From NCBI GenBank assembly GCA_964551735.1, contig CAZKEF010000077.1, positions 1 to 14,714 on the forward strand: a DNA stretch of 14,714 bases, in the 5' to 3' direction. The notes under the pieces are model-generated. The model did no database searches and was not told the origin of the DNA. It saw only the letters and a program-made list of their open reading frames with translations. The position numbers and the translations under genes were made by a program. Within the stretch, counting starts at the first letter, position 1. Each line of letters starts with the position of its first letter. Positions 1-8,119 of this stretch are shown here, one piece after another. Source of the stretch: DAOUAT01 sp964551735. GTDB taxonomy: Bacteria > Chloroflexota > Anaerolineae > CG2-30-64-16.

Positions 1-277
1 CGGCCAGCACCGCGTTGATGGCGATGAAGTGCGCCCGCGTGGTGTTGGCGATGATACGCGCCAGGGTCGTCTTACCCGTGCCCGGCGGGCCATAGAAGAT
101 CACGGAGCTGAGCTGGTCAGCCTGGATGGCGCGGCGCAGCAGCCGGCCCGGCCCCACGATGTGCTCCTGGCCGATGAACTCGTCCAGGGTGCGCGGCCGC
201 ATGCGCGCGGCCAGAGGTGCTTCCTTCTCAGTCAATTCCTGGCGGCGGGCGTCGAAGAGATTGGAGGGTTTGCTCAT
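1..277 (-). CDS. rarA: RarA/MgsA-type AAA+ ATPase, N-terminal part (runs off the window)
   Basis: Only the first 92 codons are inside the window; the rest lies beyond base 1. The segment shows the Walker A motif GPPGTGKT at residues 63-70. Before it comes a run typical of replication-associated recombination protein A: PLAARMRPRTLDEFIGQ at about 21-37, followed by HIVGPG. Members of this family act on DNA at stalled replication forks and are related to clamp-loader subunits and RuvB. The start is taken at the ATG ending at 277 because a good promoter (TTGCGC, 17 nt, TACAAT) places the transcription start on that A. There is no Shine-Dalgarno sequence upstream, so the message is predicted to be leaderless. 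Family assignment is firm; Walker B and the C-terminal domains cannot be checked here. Confidence 0.9.
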   Translation of the reverse strand, partial: MSKPSNLFDARRQELTEKEAPLAARMRPRTLDEFIGQEHIVGPGRLLRRAIQADQLSSVIFYGPPGTGKTTLARIIANTTRAHFIAINAVLA

Positions 278-312
278 GGATGCATTGTAACCTGATGCAA
301 CGTTGTGCGCAA
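277..312 (-). promoter_or_regulatory. Leaderless promoter of rarA
   Basis: Read on the minus strand, TTGCGC (312-307) is followed by a 17-nt spacer and TACAAT (289-284). Six bases later comes the ATG of rarA at 277. With a normal distance from the -10 box, the first transcribed base is the A of the start codon. The -35 box overlaps that of the opposite promoter by two bases. Confidence 0.65.
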
Positions 313-338
313 TGTTATCTCAGGTTACAATAGGGGCA
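303..338 (+). promoter_or_regulatory. Leaderless promoter of the small membrane protein gene
   Basis: TTGTGC (303-308), a 17-nt spacer and TACAAT (326-331) are followed six bases later by the ATG at 338. This mirrors the rarA promoter base for base in geometry. The -10 boxes lie in the arms of a perfect 12-bp inverted repeat (284-295 and 320-331) centred between 307 and 308. Confidence 0.65.
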
Positions 339-577
339 TGGACACGCAGCGACCGCCGACCGACATTCGTGCCCACCGCCGGCGCACCGACCGCAACCTG
401 GCCCTGGCGGTGGTGATCTTCCTGGTGGGAGTGGGCGGTGCGGCCATTGCGCTGGTCTACGGCGCGGGCGCGGCCGTGCTGGGACTGACCTGCCTGCTGT
501 TCGGGTCAGGGTTGTTCGGGCTGCTCTGGCTGATCTTGACGCTGCTGGAACGCTGGGCAGACCGCGACCGGCAATAA
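338..577 (+). CDS. Small two-helix membrane protein, function unknown
   Basis: The product has 79 residues. A basic, Arg-rich head of about 20 residues precedes two hydrophobic segments at about residues 22-45 and 48-72, and a short charged tail ends in DRDRQ. This pattern predicts a small inner-membrane protein with both ends in the cytoplasm. I recognise no family motif. A GTG at 305 is in frame, but it lies inside the -35 box of the promoter that fits the ATG at 338, so the ATG is chosen. The gene is divergent from rarA and convergent with the PlsY-like gene. Its reality rests on the promoter, the hydrophobic pattern and the clean fit between neighbours. Confidence 0.7.
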   Translation: MDTQRPPTDIRAHRRRTDRNLALAVVIFLVGVGGAAIALVYGAGAAVLGLTCLLFGSGLFGLLWLILTLLERWADRDRQ

Positions 578-584
578 TCGCCGT

Positions 585-648
585 TGCGCCCATGACGCCT
601 TTGGCGCAGGACAGCCTTACGCTCGCAGCCGTGACTTGCCGGCGTCAC
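585..648. terminator. Two hairpins between convergent genes, possible bidirectional terminator
   Basis: TGCGCC (585-590) can pair with GGCGCA (603-608), and GTGAC (631-635) with GTCAC (644-648). The second hairpin touches the stop codon of the minus-strand gene. Neither is followed by a T tract, so intrinsic termination is doubtful. They are listed because they fill the only gap between two convergent genes. Confidence 0.3.
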
Positions 649-1379
649 TATGGCGCGGTATGAGTGTCTTTCTCCTTTACGATACCCGTACGAACTCCCA
701 TCTTGTACAATCCTGCGCCCATCGGTGTCGTCTTCATCGTCTCATCGAAGGTGGGCATCTTGCCTTCGTTCTTCCGTTTGAGATAGCTGCGCATCTCAGG
801 GACCGACGCCAGCAAAAAGGTGACGTTTACCCCAACCGCATAGGCGACGTAACGCCAGTCACCGGTGCGCAACCCCAGCCACGGGATCAGCAGCCACATA
901 CCGCCGATGAATGTGGTGAAGGCATCGCGCAGCAGCAGGCCGATAATCGGACCCAACAACGCGGTGACGATGGCCCCGATGGGGTCAATGGCCAACATGC
1001 CACCGTAGACCGTCGAAATGCCGCGGCCCCCTCTGAACCGGTAGTAGACCGGCCAGATGTGTCCGGCCATGCCTGCCATGGCGGCGATCAGATGGTAAAC
1101 CTGGTCCGGATAGAGCAGGCGAAACGCCAACGTGACGCCAAACACCTTGGCCACGTCCAGTAGGCCGGTGAGCATGCCGATTTTCGGGTTGGTGCGCAGG
1201 GCCAGTGAGGTGGCGTTGACCGAAGTGACTTCGAACCTCTGCGCCCCCCCTTCGGCCAGGTACTCCGTGCGGCTGAAATCGGCCCCTGGCGCCACGCGAC
1301 GCGCCACCAGGCGGGTGAAAGAGATCGCGCCGATGAGATAGCCGGCACCGAGGGCGATGAGTGCGATCCGCCAATCCAT
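648..1379 (-). CDS. PlsY-like glycerol-3-phosphate acyltransferase family membrane protein, diverged
   Basis: The product has 243 residues with several hydrophobic segments. It has the PlsY layout: YLIGAISF near the N-terminus, a middle motif with SVNATS and an Arg shortly after, LLDVAK, then GHIWPVYYRFRGGRG. Genuine PlsY uses acyl-phosphate to acylate glycerol 3-phosphate at the membrane. Here several usual residues differ: the Pro of the first motif is Ser, the Gly-rich GSGNxG motif reads TSVNAT, and the Lys of GGKG is Arg. A C-terminal extension of roughly 40 residues is also longer than usual. The start is set by a strong ribosome site (GGGGAGGT) just before the ATG at 1379. It lies 13 nt after the dikinase stop and is the last gene of the five-gene cluster. 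It may acylate a different acceptor; activity is unproven. Confidence 0.75.
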   Translation of the reverse strand: MDWRIALIALGAGYLIGAISFTRLVARRVAPGADFSRTEYLAEGGAQRFEVTSVNATSLALRTNPKIGMLTGLLDVAKVFGVTLAFRLLYPDQVYHLIAAMAGMAGHIWPVYYRFRGGRGISTVYGGMLAIDPIGAIVTALLGPIIGLLLRDAFTTFIGGMWLLIPWLGLRTGDWRYVAYAVGVNVTFLLASVPEMRSYLKRKNEGKMPTFDETMKTTPMGAGLYKMGVRTGIVKEKDTHTAP

Positions 1380-1392
1380 GTGACCTCCCCTG

Positions 1393-3882
1393 TTATGCGG
1401 GCATGGCTTCCAGGTAAACGCGGCCGCGATTACCATCCACCGTCAGTTGCTGGCCATCGCGAATGAGCCGCATCGCGTCTCTGACGCTGACCACTGCCGG
1501 CAGGCCGTGTTCGCGAGCGACGATGGCAGTATGTGAGAGCTGGCCCCCCGTTTCGGCCACAATCCCGCCCACGCCGGGGAATAATGGCGTCCAGCCCACA
1601 TCGCTGAACGGCACCACCAAGATATCCTCCCGGTTCAAAGAAGCGGGCGCTGCGCTTGGATCGGTGATCAGCCGCGCCCGGCCGCGGGCCACACCCGCCG
1701 AACCGACGATGCCGCTCAGGTAGTCGGAGGGTGGCGCCGCAGGGGCCGCGGTGTTAAGCTTGATATCGGCCGGATTGCCCCGGATCACGTGCGGCAAGGT
1801 GACCAACGCATCGGCGGCCATCTCGGCCTGGCGGCGCGCGATCCGCGCGCGAGTCTCGACCGGCGCCAGTGCCCCACTGCTGACGGCCGCAAGCTCACCG
1901 TAGACCAGGTAGAAGATGTCATCCCGGTGCGCCAGCACGTTACGCTCGACCAGGCGATCCGCCGCGGCCAGGAACAGCCGGCGCATCTCGGTGTAGATTT
2001 CCGACATCACCAGGCTGACCTGTTCACGCAATGCGATATAGGCGACACTGGAGGTCAAGAGACGGTCGAAAACCAGGCGGCGGAACGGGCCCAACTGCTG
2101 CCGCACGCGCCGCCGAGCCGCCTCACGGACAGCCGCGGGATCCGCCGTTGCATCAGGCTCGGTCATGATCTCGGCGGTGCGGCCGACCGCGCGCCAGATC
2201 ACAGCAGGCTTCTCGGCCCAGGTGGCGATGGTGAAGTCGGAGCCGTTGCTGCTAAGGAAGCCATAACGCGCCAGGAAGGCGTCTATCCCGGCGATCAGGG
2301 TGCGCCCCGCCTCGGATTCTCCCAACGCCGCGCGCAACGCGGCCTCAGCACCATCGTCGGCCTGCAACAGCCGACCACGGTCATCGAGAGGTAGGGTCGC
2401 GGCCAACCCTGCCAGCCGCCGGATCTCCAGGGTGGGTTCCAGGCTCCTCAGGCCGCCCAGGCCGCGCACCAGGTCGCCGAAGTAGACGTCGGGCGCGTGG
2501 GTCTTGGCCCACCGGATCAAGAGCGCATTGCGCATGGCCATGCTCATCACAGTGGTGAAGAAGAGCCAGATCATCCCATCGCGCAGCGCGACCAGGTCAT
2601 CGAGCTGGTGCAGCAGGTCGGGCAGCGGGGTTGCCGTCCAGTCCGCCGCGCGGTAAGGCGCCAGTACGGCCTCCAACGCAGCAAGCTGGGCTGGCGCGCA
2701 GCGCGCTGGCCGGCCGTGACGGAACATAACGCGGACCAGACGGACTCCAGCCACCACGGCGCCCATATTCATCCGCATGCGAGGCTTTTGCGCCTGCTCA
2801 TCCAGGTACATCATCTCCAGGAAGTTGGGCGGCAATCCGGCGCGCGCCAGCAACTGCCCCATCAGCGTCATGTCGGCATAGACTCTGGCATGGATGCGCG
2901 GGGCCAGGCGCGTGAAATCAAAATCGTTGGGGCCGATCAGCTCGGTAAAAAAGACACCGAACGCCTCGCGCACGATGGCAACGGTCGTGGTGCTGTAGAC
3001 CATCGGCTTGACCAGGCCGGGGGCCATCTCGCCCACGATACGATCGGAGAAGACGTGTTGTTCGGCCAGGGCCGTGATGGGGCGACACTGGAGCAGTTGG
3101 AAGGTCGCGCCGTCCCATGCCCACTCGACGTCCTGGGGTGCGCCGGCGCGGGCCTCCAACTCACGGACGATCTGCGCCAGGCGCAGCGCCTGCGTTTCGG
3201 TCAGCGCGGCCGCGCCGGGGATGGCAGACTGCGCCTCGGCCAGCGCGCCGCTGGCATCCACGACAAAACGATCGGCCTGCACCAGCCCTCGCGCCACGGC
3301 GTCACCCAGGCCCGGCGCAGCCTCGATGATGACGCAGCGCTCACCGCTGACCGGGTCGGCGCTGAAGGCAACGCCGGCCGCGACCGCGCGGGCCATACAC
3401 TGCACCACCACGGCCATTTCGGGGCAGGGATCAACGCCAGCGGTTTTCTGCTGTGCCAGATAAGCGGTCGCCCGCTCGTTATCCCGTGAGGCCCAGCACG
3501 CCAACACGGCGGCCAAAACGTTCTCTTCCCCTTCGATGTTGAGAAAAGAGTCGAACTGACCGGCGAAGGAGGCGGCACACGCGTCCTCACCAACCAGCGA
3601 CGAACGTACGGCGACCGGTCCGCCCAGGCGGCGGTAGGCCTGGCGAATGGCGGCGGCAAGTGGCGGGGCAAAGGAGGGCGCAGTCGCCAGGGAAGGCGCC
3701 GCCAGCCGCGAAGGCGAGGAGGGCTTCTCCTGGGCGCCTCGAAAGGCCGCAGTGGTGACGACAAAGCCGGCCGGCACGTTGAATCCTTGCCGGATCAACC
3801 ATGCCAGTCCGGCCCCTTTGCCGCCAGTCAGTGCGGCGTGCCGCGCAGACCGGTCACGCAACGAAACGATGTGCGGGGGCAT
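1393..3882 (-). CDS. ATP-grasp/phosphohistidine dikinase, rifampicin-phosphotransferase-like architecture
   Basis: The product has 829 residues. An N-terminal pyruvate-phosphate-dikinase-type ATP-binding region (about 1-270) has GGKGAGLA (Lys22), AVRSS (Arg93), the FSADPVSG segment, DVEWA (Glu253) and the closing QCRPIT. A middle region (about 280-700) contains GEMAPGLVKPMVYS and HRDDIFYL. The C-terminal swivelling domain carries GGQLSHTAIVAREHGLPAVV, with the predicted phosphorylated His784. No PEP/pyruvate-binding barrel follows the His domain, so this is not a full PEP synthase or PPDK. The order matches rifampicin phosphotransferase, where ATP phosphorylates the His domain and then a small substrate. 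The start has AGGAGG about seven bases upstream. It lies 22 nt after the adaptor gene in the export cluster. The substrate is unknown; antibiotic modification is only one possibility. Confidence 0.85.
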   Translation of the reverse strand: MPPHIVSLRDRSARHAALTGGKGAGLAWLIRQGFNVPAGFVVTTAAFRGAQEKPSSPSRLAAPSLATAPSFAPPLAAAIRQAYRRLGGPVAVRSSLVGEDACAASFAGQFDSFLNIEGEENVLAAVLACWASRDNERATAYLAQQKTAGVDPCPEMAVVVQCMARAVAAGVAFSADPVSGERCVIIEAAPGLGDAVARGLVQADRFVVDASGALAEAQSAIPGAAALTETQALRLAQIVRELEARAGAPQDVEWAWDGATFQLLQCRPITALAEQHVFSDRIVGEMAPGLVKPMVYSTTTVAIVREAFGVFFTELIGPNDFDFTRLAPRIHARVYADMTLMGQLLARAGLPPNFLEMMYLDEQAQKPRMRMNMGAVVAGVRLVRVMFRHGRPARCAPAQLAALEAVLAPYRAADWTATPLPDLLHQLDDLVALRDGMIWLFFTTVMSMAMRNALLIRWAKTHAPDVYFGDLVRGLGGLRSLEPTLEIRRLAGLAATLPLDDRGRLLQADDGAEAALRAALGESEAGRTLIAGIDAFLARYGFLSSNGSDFTIATWAEKPAVIWRAVGRTAEIMTEPDATADPAAVREAARRRVRQQLGPFRRLVFDRLLTSSVAYIALREQVSLVMSEIYTEMRRLFLAAADRLVERNVLAHRDDIFYLVYGELAAVSSGALAPVETRARIARRQAEMAADALVTLPHVIRGNPADIKLNTAAPAAPPSDYLSGIVGSAGVARGRARLITDPSAAPASLNREDILVVPFSDVGWTPLFPGVGGIVAETGGQLSHTAIVAREHGLPAVVSVRDAMRLIRDGQQLTVDGNRGRVYLEAMPA

Positions 3883-3904
3883 CGGCGCCTCCTCTGCGGT
3901 AGCG

Positions 3905-5341
3905 TTACTTCACCGCGATCTCGACGAAAGTGCTCATGCCCCAACGCAGGCCGGCATCCGGGGGCAGCTCCAGGTCAATCAGGACTTCGTACACCTTGTC
4001 GCCTCGGCGGTCGCTGGCATAGGGCGCGATGCGCGCCACGGTCCCTTTGAACGCCAGGTTGGGCAGCGCGTCAATGGTCACCCGCGCGGCCTGGCCCACC
4101 CGCACCAGGTTCACATCCGCCTCGCCCAGGTCCTCTGTTTGCACGCGCAGCCGGGTCAGGTCCCCCAGCCTGAGCACGGGAGTTTGCGGCGACACCAGCT
4201 CTCCCGTCTCGACCAAAAGACCGCCAACGGTGCCTGCAAAAGGGGCTTCCAGCACCGCGTCGGCCAGGGCATTGCGCCGGGCAGCCACCGCAGCCTCGGC
4301 CTGGGCCACGGCAGCCTGGGCCACGGCGATATCCTCGGACCGGCTGCCGGCCCGCAATTGGTCACGCTGGGCCTGGGCCTGGGCCACCTGGGCTCGCGCG
4401 CTGTCCATTTGGGCCTGGGCCTGCGCCACCTGGCCCTCGGCGATCCGCACGCCGGCCGCGGCGCGCAGCGCCTGGGCTGCCGCCTGTGCCTCTTGGCCAG
4501 TCGCCACCTGGACGCCTGCCTGGGCTTGCGCCACTTGGGCACGCGCGGCTGCGATGTCTTCGGGCCGCGCGCCGGCCTTCAGTTGGGCCAGTTGCAGCTC
4601 TGCGATTTTCGCCAGTTGCTCATAGGCCGCGATCTGGCCTTCCAGCAGGTTGCGGGCCGCGTCCCGCTGAGATTGGGCCGCCCACAGTTCGTTGCGGGCG
4701 CGCTCCAGTTGTGCCTCGGCGATCTGGATCTCCACCTGGGTGGGGCCGGCGAGGAGCTTGTTGAGGGCTGCCTGCACGCTGTTGAGGGTGGCCTGGGCCG
4801 AGGTCACGTTACCGCGCGCCACTTCGGCCGCGCCCGTGGCCGAAGCTTCGTCCGCCTCGGCCGCAGCCAGGTTCCCTTCCGCTATCTTGAGCGCCGCCTC
4901 GGCTGCCTTGACCCCTGCCTGTGCCACCGCTACGGCGGCCTCAGCCGAGGCGATCTCCTCGGCCCCGGCCCCAGCCTTGATCCTGGCCAGCGAGGCCTGG
5001 GCCGACCTCAGCCCGGCCTCAGCCTCGCTCAACGCCTGCTCCAAATCTCGCGCATCAATGCGCGCCAGTGCCTGCCCGGCCGCCACCTGATCACCTTCGG
5101 CAACCAACGTCTCCGCCAGGCGGCCGCTGGCGCGAATGCTCAACACCGCCTCTTTGAGCGGGACCACGACGCCCGACGCGGACACGACGTCGGCCGGCTC
5201 GTCTGCCGCGAACGTGGATTCGGGCAGGGCGGGGGGCTGGGGCGCGGCGCCCTGGCATGCAGCCAGGAAGCAGGTGAACCCGACGGCCAGCTTGAGCAAG
5301 GTCGCGGCGGGCAGCCGGTTGCGGATGGAACGTAATGTCAT
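3905..5341 (-). CDS. HlyD/MacA-type membrane fusion (adaptor) lipoprotein of an ABC exporter
   Basis: The product has 478 residues. A hydrophobic signal ends in the lipobox LAAC (26-29), predicting lipid attachment at Cys29. The two halves of a biotinyl-lipoyl fold are seen at about 72-97 (AEGDQVAAGQ) and 364-394 (LEAPFAGTVGG). Between them is a very long Ala/Gln-rich coiled coil with four copies of a unit like AGxxxEDIAxAqAqv, beginning near residues 123, 198, 256 and 331. The C-terminal beta-barrel region follows. Such adaptors link a transporter to the cell exterior or an outer component. GGAG at 5348-5351 lies six bases before the ATG at 5341; another ATG at 5344 is too close to it. The gene follows the permease by 25 nt. 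Confidence 0.88.
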   Translation of the reverse strand: MTLRSIRNRLPAATLLKLAVGFTCFLAACQGAAPQPPALPESTFAADEPADVVSASGVVVPLKEAVLSIRASGRLAETLVAEGDQVAAGQALARIDARDLEQALSEAEAGLRSAQASLARIKAGAGAEEIASAEAAVAVAQAGVKAAEAALKIAEGNLAAAEADEASATGAAEVARGNVTSAQATLNSVQAALNKLLAGPTQVEIQIAEAQLERARNELWAAQSQRDAARNLLEGQIAAYEQLAKIAELQLAQLKAGARPEDIAAARAQVAQAQAGVQVATGQEAQAAAQALRAAAGVRIAEGQVAQAQAQMDSARAQVAQAQAQRDQLRAGSRSEDIAVAQAAVAQAEAAVAARRNALADAVLEAPFAGTVGGLLVETGELVSPQTPVLRLGDLTRLRVQTEDLGEADVNLVRVGQAARVTIDALPNLAFKGTVARIAPYASDRRGDKVYEVLIDLELPPDAGLRWGMSTFVEIAVK

Positions 5342-5366
5342 CATGCACTCCAAATGTTCGCTCGGG

Positions 5367-8039
5367 TCACTCGAATTGGATCGCTTCAGTGATGCGCACG
5401 CTGGCGGCGCGACGTGCCGGCCAAAGCGCGGCGAGCTGGGAGATCACCAGCGCGATCACAACGCTGGCCAGGATGCCAGCCGTGGGCACGATATAGGTCA
5501 GCTTGAATCCCGCCATATGGTTGATGCTCCCAAGGACGGAGCGCGACATTAAGACGCCGAAGACCAGGCCTAAGACGCCACCGATCAGCCCCATCATGCC
5601 AGCCTCCGCCAGGATCATGCGGGCGATTTGGCCGCGGGTCATGCCCACCCCGCGCAGCATGCCGATCTCCCGGGTGCGCTCCACGACATTCATGGTCAGG
5701 GTGTTGATCACGCCCAGGGCCGCCACGATCATGGTAATCAAGGACATCACATCAAACAGGCTGGTAGTCTGGGTGATCAGCCCCAGGGCGCGGGAGCGGA
5801 TCGCTTCGTTAGATTCCACCGTCAGACGCAGGCTGCGTCCGAGTTGACGGTCAATACGGTCGCGCACCGCGCTCGGCAGGTGTCCCGCCTCGGTCTTCAA
5901 CAGGAACGCACTGACGTCGTTGACGCCGAAATAGCGCCGCAGGTCCTTCCAGCTTGTTTGCAGCACCAGCCCCTGGTTGTAAAAATCCACCACCACGGCC
6001 GCGATCTCGAAGGCCCGTTCCCCGCGACGCGTGGCCAGCCGGAGGGTGTCTCCCTGGCGCAAGTTATACTTCTCGGAGAGCACGCTGGAGATGAAGACGG
6101 TGTTGCCCGCGGCCAGGCGGGCTAGCAGCCGATTGGGGTCGCCTTGATCACCGCTGAAGACGAAGGAGGTTACCTGGCGGTATGAGGCCGGGTCAACGCC
6201 CATCAGCGCCAGTTTCTCGCTCTGGCCGCTGGGCAGCAGGCGCTTGACCTCCAGGTAGCGGATGGGGGTGACTGCGGCCACACCATCCACCTCGGCCAGC
6301 CGCCGGGCCAGGTCGGCCCGCATATTGAGCGAGGAGTGAACGTAGACATCACCACCGATGTATTTCTCGATCCAGGAGCGGATGTCGGCGCCAAACGCCG
6401 CGGTGATGGCCTGGATGCTCAGGATCATCGCGACGCCCGTCATCAGTGCGGCCACGGTCAGAGCGGTGCGCAGGCGTGCGCGCTGCACGTTGCGGCTGCC
6501 GAGTTGTCCCTCGTTGCCATACAACCGGCGCACGGCTGGCCGGGCCAGGCGTTCGGTGGCCGTTACCGCGGCTGGGATCAGCAACGTGCCGCCCAGGAAC
6601 ATTGCCATCACCAGCAGGTCTTGCAGGCGTTCTTGGATGGCAGGGGGAAAAGGCGCCAGGAAGAGCAGCGCCAGCGAGATGATCAGGATGACACTGCCGG
6701 TGCGCCAGCCGCGGCGAACGAACCACCCCTCGCGCGGGTTGCCGCGCGTACGCAACGCCTCCAGCGGCGAGACGCGGCTGGCCTGCCGCGCCGGCAGTGC
6801 AGCCGCGGCCAACGTTACGCCCACCCCCACCAGCAGCGCCGAAACCAGGCCGCCGGCCGGGAGGCGCACCTGGCCCACCTCCTGCGCTACCACGATCTCC
6901 ATGACGCGGATCAGCCCGCGGGCCAGCCCCAGGCCGGCGACGATGCCCAGCGCCGAACCGATCAGGCCGATGACGCCCGCTTCAGCCAAGATCTGGCGCA
7001 TCACCTGGCCGCGCGTCATGCCCAGGGCGCGCAGCATACCGATCTCACGCGTGCGTTCCACCACCGTCATGGAAAAGGCGTTGTAGACCAGGAAGCCGCC
7101 GACAAACAGGGCGATGGCGCTGAACATGTTCAGTCCCATCTGATAGCCCTGGAGCATTTGAGACACGCGCTTACCTTGGGCCGCGGGATAGGTGACGTTG
7201 TACCGATCGCCCAGGCGGGTCTGGAGGGTTTGCTTCAGGCTCTCCAGCCCTATGCCAGTGGCCGCATCGGCGCGCGCCACCACATCCGCCTGGTCGAGGT
7301 CGCCAGCGCGCAGGAAGATCTCTTGGGCGGTCTCCAGCGGGATCGCGGCAAACGCGCCGTTGTTGAGCTGCCCCGGCCCCTCCTTCGCGATCAGGCCGAC
7401 GACGCGCAGCGTGGTGGCGCCGCCCGACGTCAGCAGGAGCACCTCGTCGCCCAGGTCAATCTCCTTGTCGCGGGCATAGGTCTCCACCAGAACCATGTCA
7501 TAAGCATTGCGTTTGGCGGAGAGGAAGTGGCCTGCCACGATCCGGTAGTCCCGCGCCTGGGGATCTAGCACGGGGTCCACGCCATAGACCGCCAGGCCAC
7601 CGGTCACGGCGCCGAAGAAGCTGAGGTCAACCTGCTGGGGCGTGGCCTCGTCGGCCAGCAACGCCTGGCCGCGGATGACGGGCGCCAGCGCAGCGACCCC
7701 CGCCACGCCGCGTACCCGATCCAGGCGTTCTTCGGGAAACCCGCCCGCGCCTTCATCGGCCGCGGTGATCACCAGGTGGGCGCGGCCTGACGCCTGACCG
7801 AAGACCTCGGTTAAGGCTTCCAGCGTGCTGGCATTGGTGGCGCCGATGGCCAGGATGACGGCGACGCCCAACACCACACCGAAAGTCGTGAGGATGCTGC
7901 GCGCTGGCCGGGCGATCAATGCGCGCAGCGCCATGGCTGCCATCTGGCGCAACTGGATAGCCCAGCGCAGAGGGGCGGCTTGTTTGTGGGAGATCTTCGA
8001 TGCTGGCGGCATTCCACGGATCTTACTGGACGAAATCAT
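5367..8039 (-). CDS. ABC transporter permease with two FtsX/MacB-type units
   Basis: The product has 890 residues and belongs to the FtsX/MacB/LolC permease superfamily (type VII ABC). Predicted membrane segments are near 47-67, 302-324, 354-376, 397-417, 449-466, 475-495, 527-545, 762-782, 812-832 and 852-873. Large extracytoplasmic domains lie at about 70-300 and 550-760. The unit is duplicated: VERTREIGMLRALGMTRGQ at 327-345 recurs as VERTREIGMLRGVGMTRGQ at 786-804. One polypeptide therefore probably supplies both transmembrane halves. An in-frame stop lies a few codons upstream of the ATG at 8039. No good ribosome site is visible, so a slightly later start is possible. It follows the ATPase gene by 80 nt. 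Substrate unknown; large hydrophobic molecules, peptides or lipids are typical for this class. Confidence 0.9.
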   Translation of the reverse strand: MISSSKIRGMPPASKISHKQAAPLRWAIQLRQMAAMALRALIARPARSILTTFGVVLGVAVILAIGATNASTLEALTEVFGQASGRAHLVITAADEGAGGFPEERLDRVRGVAGVAALAPVIRGQALLADEATPQQVDLSFFGAVTGGLAVYGVDPVLDPQARDYRIVAGHFLSAKRNAYDMVLVETYARDKEIDLGDEVLLLTSGGATTLRVVGLIAKEGPGQLNNGAFAAIPLETAQEIFLRAGDLDQADVVARADAATGIGLESLKQTLQTRLGDRYNVTYPAAQGKRVSQMLQGYQMGLNMFSAIALFVGGFLVYNAFSMTVVERTREIGMLRALGMTRGQVMRQILAEAGVIGLIGSALGIVAGLGLARGLIRVMEIVVAQEVGQVRLPAGGLVSALLVGVGVTLAAAALPARQASRVSPLEALRTRGNPREGWFVRRGWRTGSVILIISLALLFLAPFPPAIQERLQDLLVMAMFLGGTLLIPAAVTATERLARPAVRRLYGNEGQLGSRNVQRARLRTALTVAALMTGVAMILSIQAITAAFGADIRSWIEKYIGGDVYVHSSLNMRADLARRLAEVDGVAAVTPIRYLEVKRLLPSGQSEKLALMGVDPASYRQVTSFVFSGDQGDPNRLLARLAAGNTVFISSVLSEKYNLRQGDTLRLATRRGERAFEIAAVVVDFYNQGLVLQTSWKDLRRYFGVNDVSAFLLKTEAGHLPSAVRDRIDRQLGRSLRLTVESNEAIRSRALGLITQTTSLFDVMSLITMIVAALGVINTLTMNVVERTREIGMLRGVGMTRGQIARMILAEAGMMGLIGGVLGLVFGVLMSRSVLGSINHMAGFKLTYIVPTAGILASVVIALVISQLAALWPARRAASVRITEAIQFE

Positions 8040-8119
8040 GCAGTTGGCCCGTCAGCGGCAGCGCGGCCTGCGCAATTGCATGAGGTGCGCAGAGCAAGTG
8101 ATGCCCGCGTCGCTGGGCA

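Noticed and set aside
3647..5335. Long plus-strand frame (562 codons) opposite the adaptor and dikinase genes
   Set aside because: It is an antisense by-product of GC-rich Ala/Gln codons in the repeat region; the minus-strand protein has clear domains.
6336..7568. Plus-strand frame of 410 codons opposite the permease
   Set aside because: The translated sequence is His/Arg/Gln-rich without domains, while the opposite strand encodes a clear FtsX-type permease.
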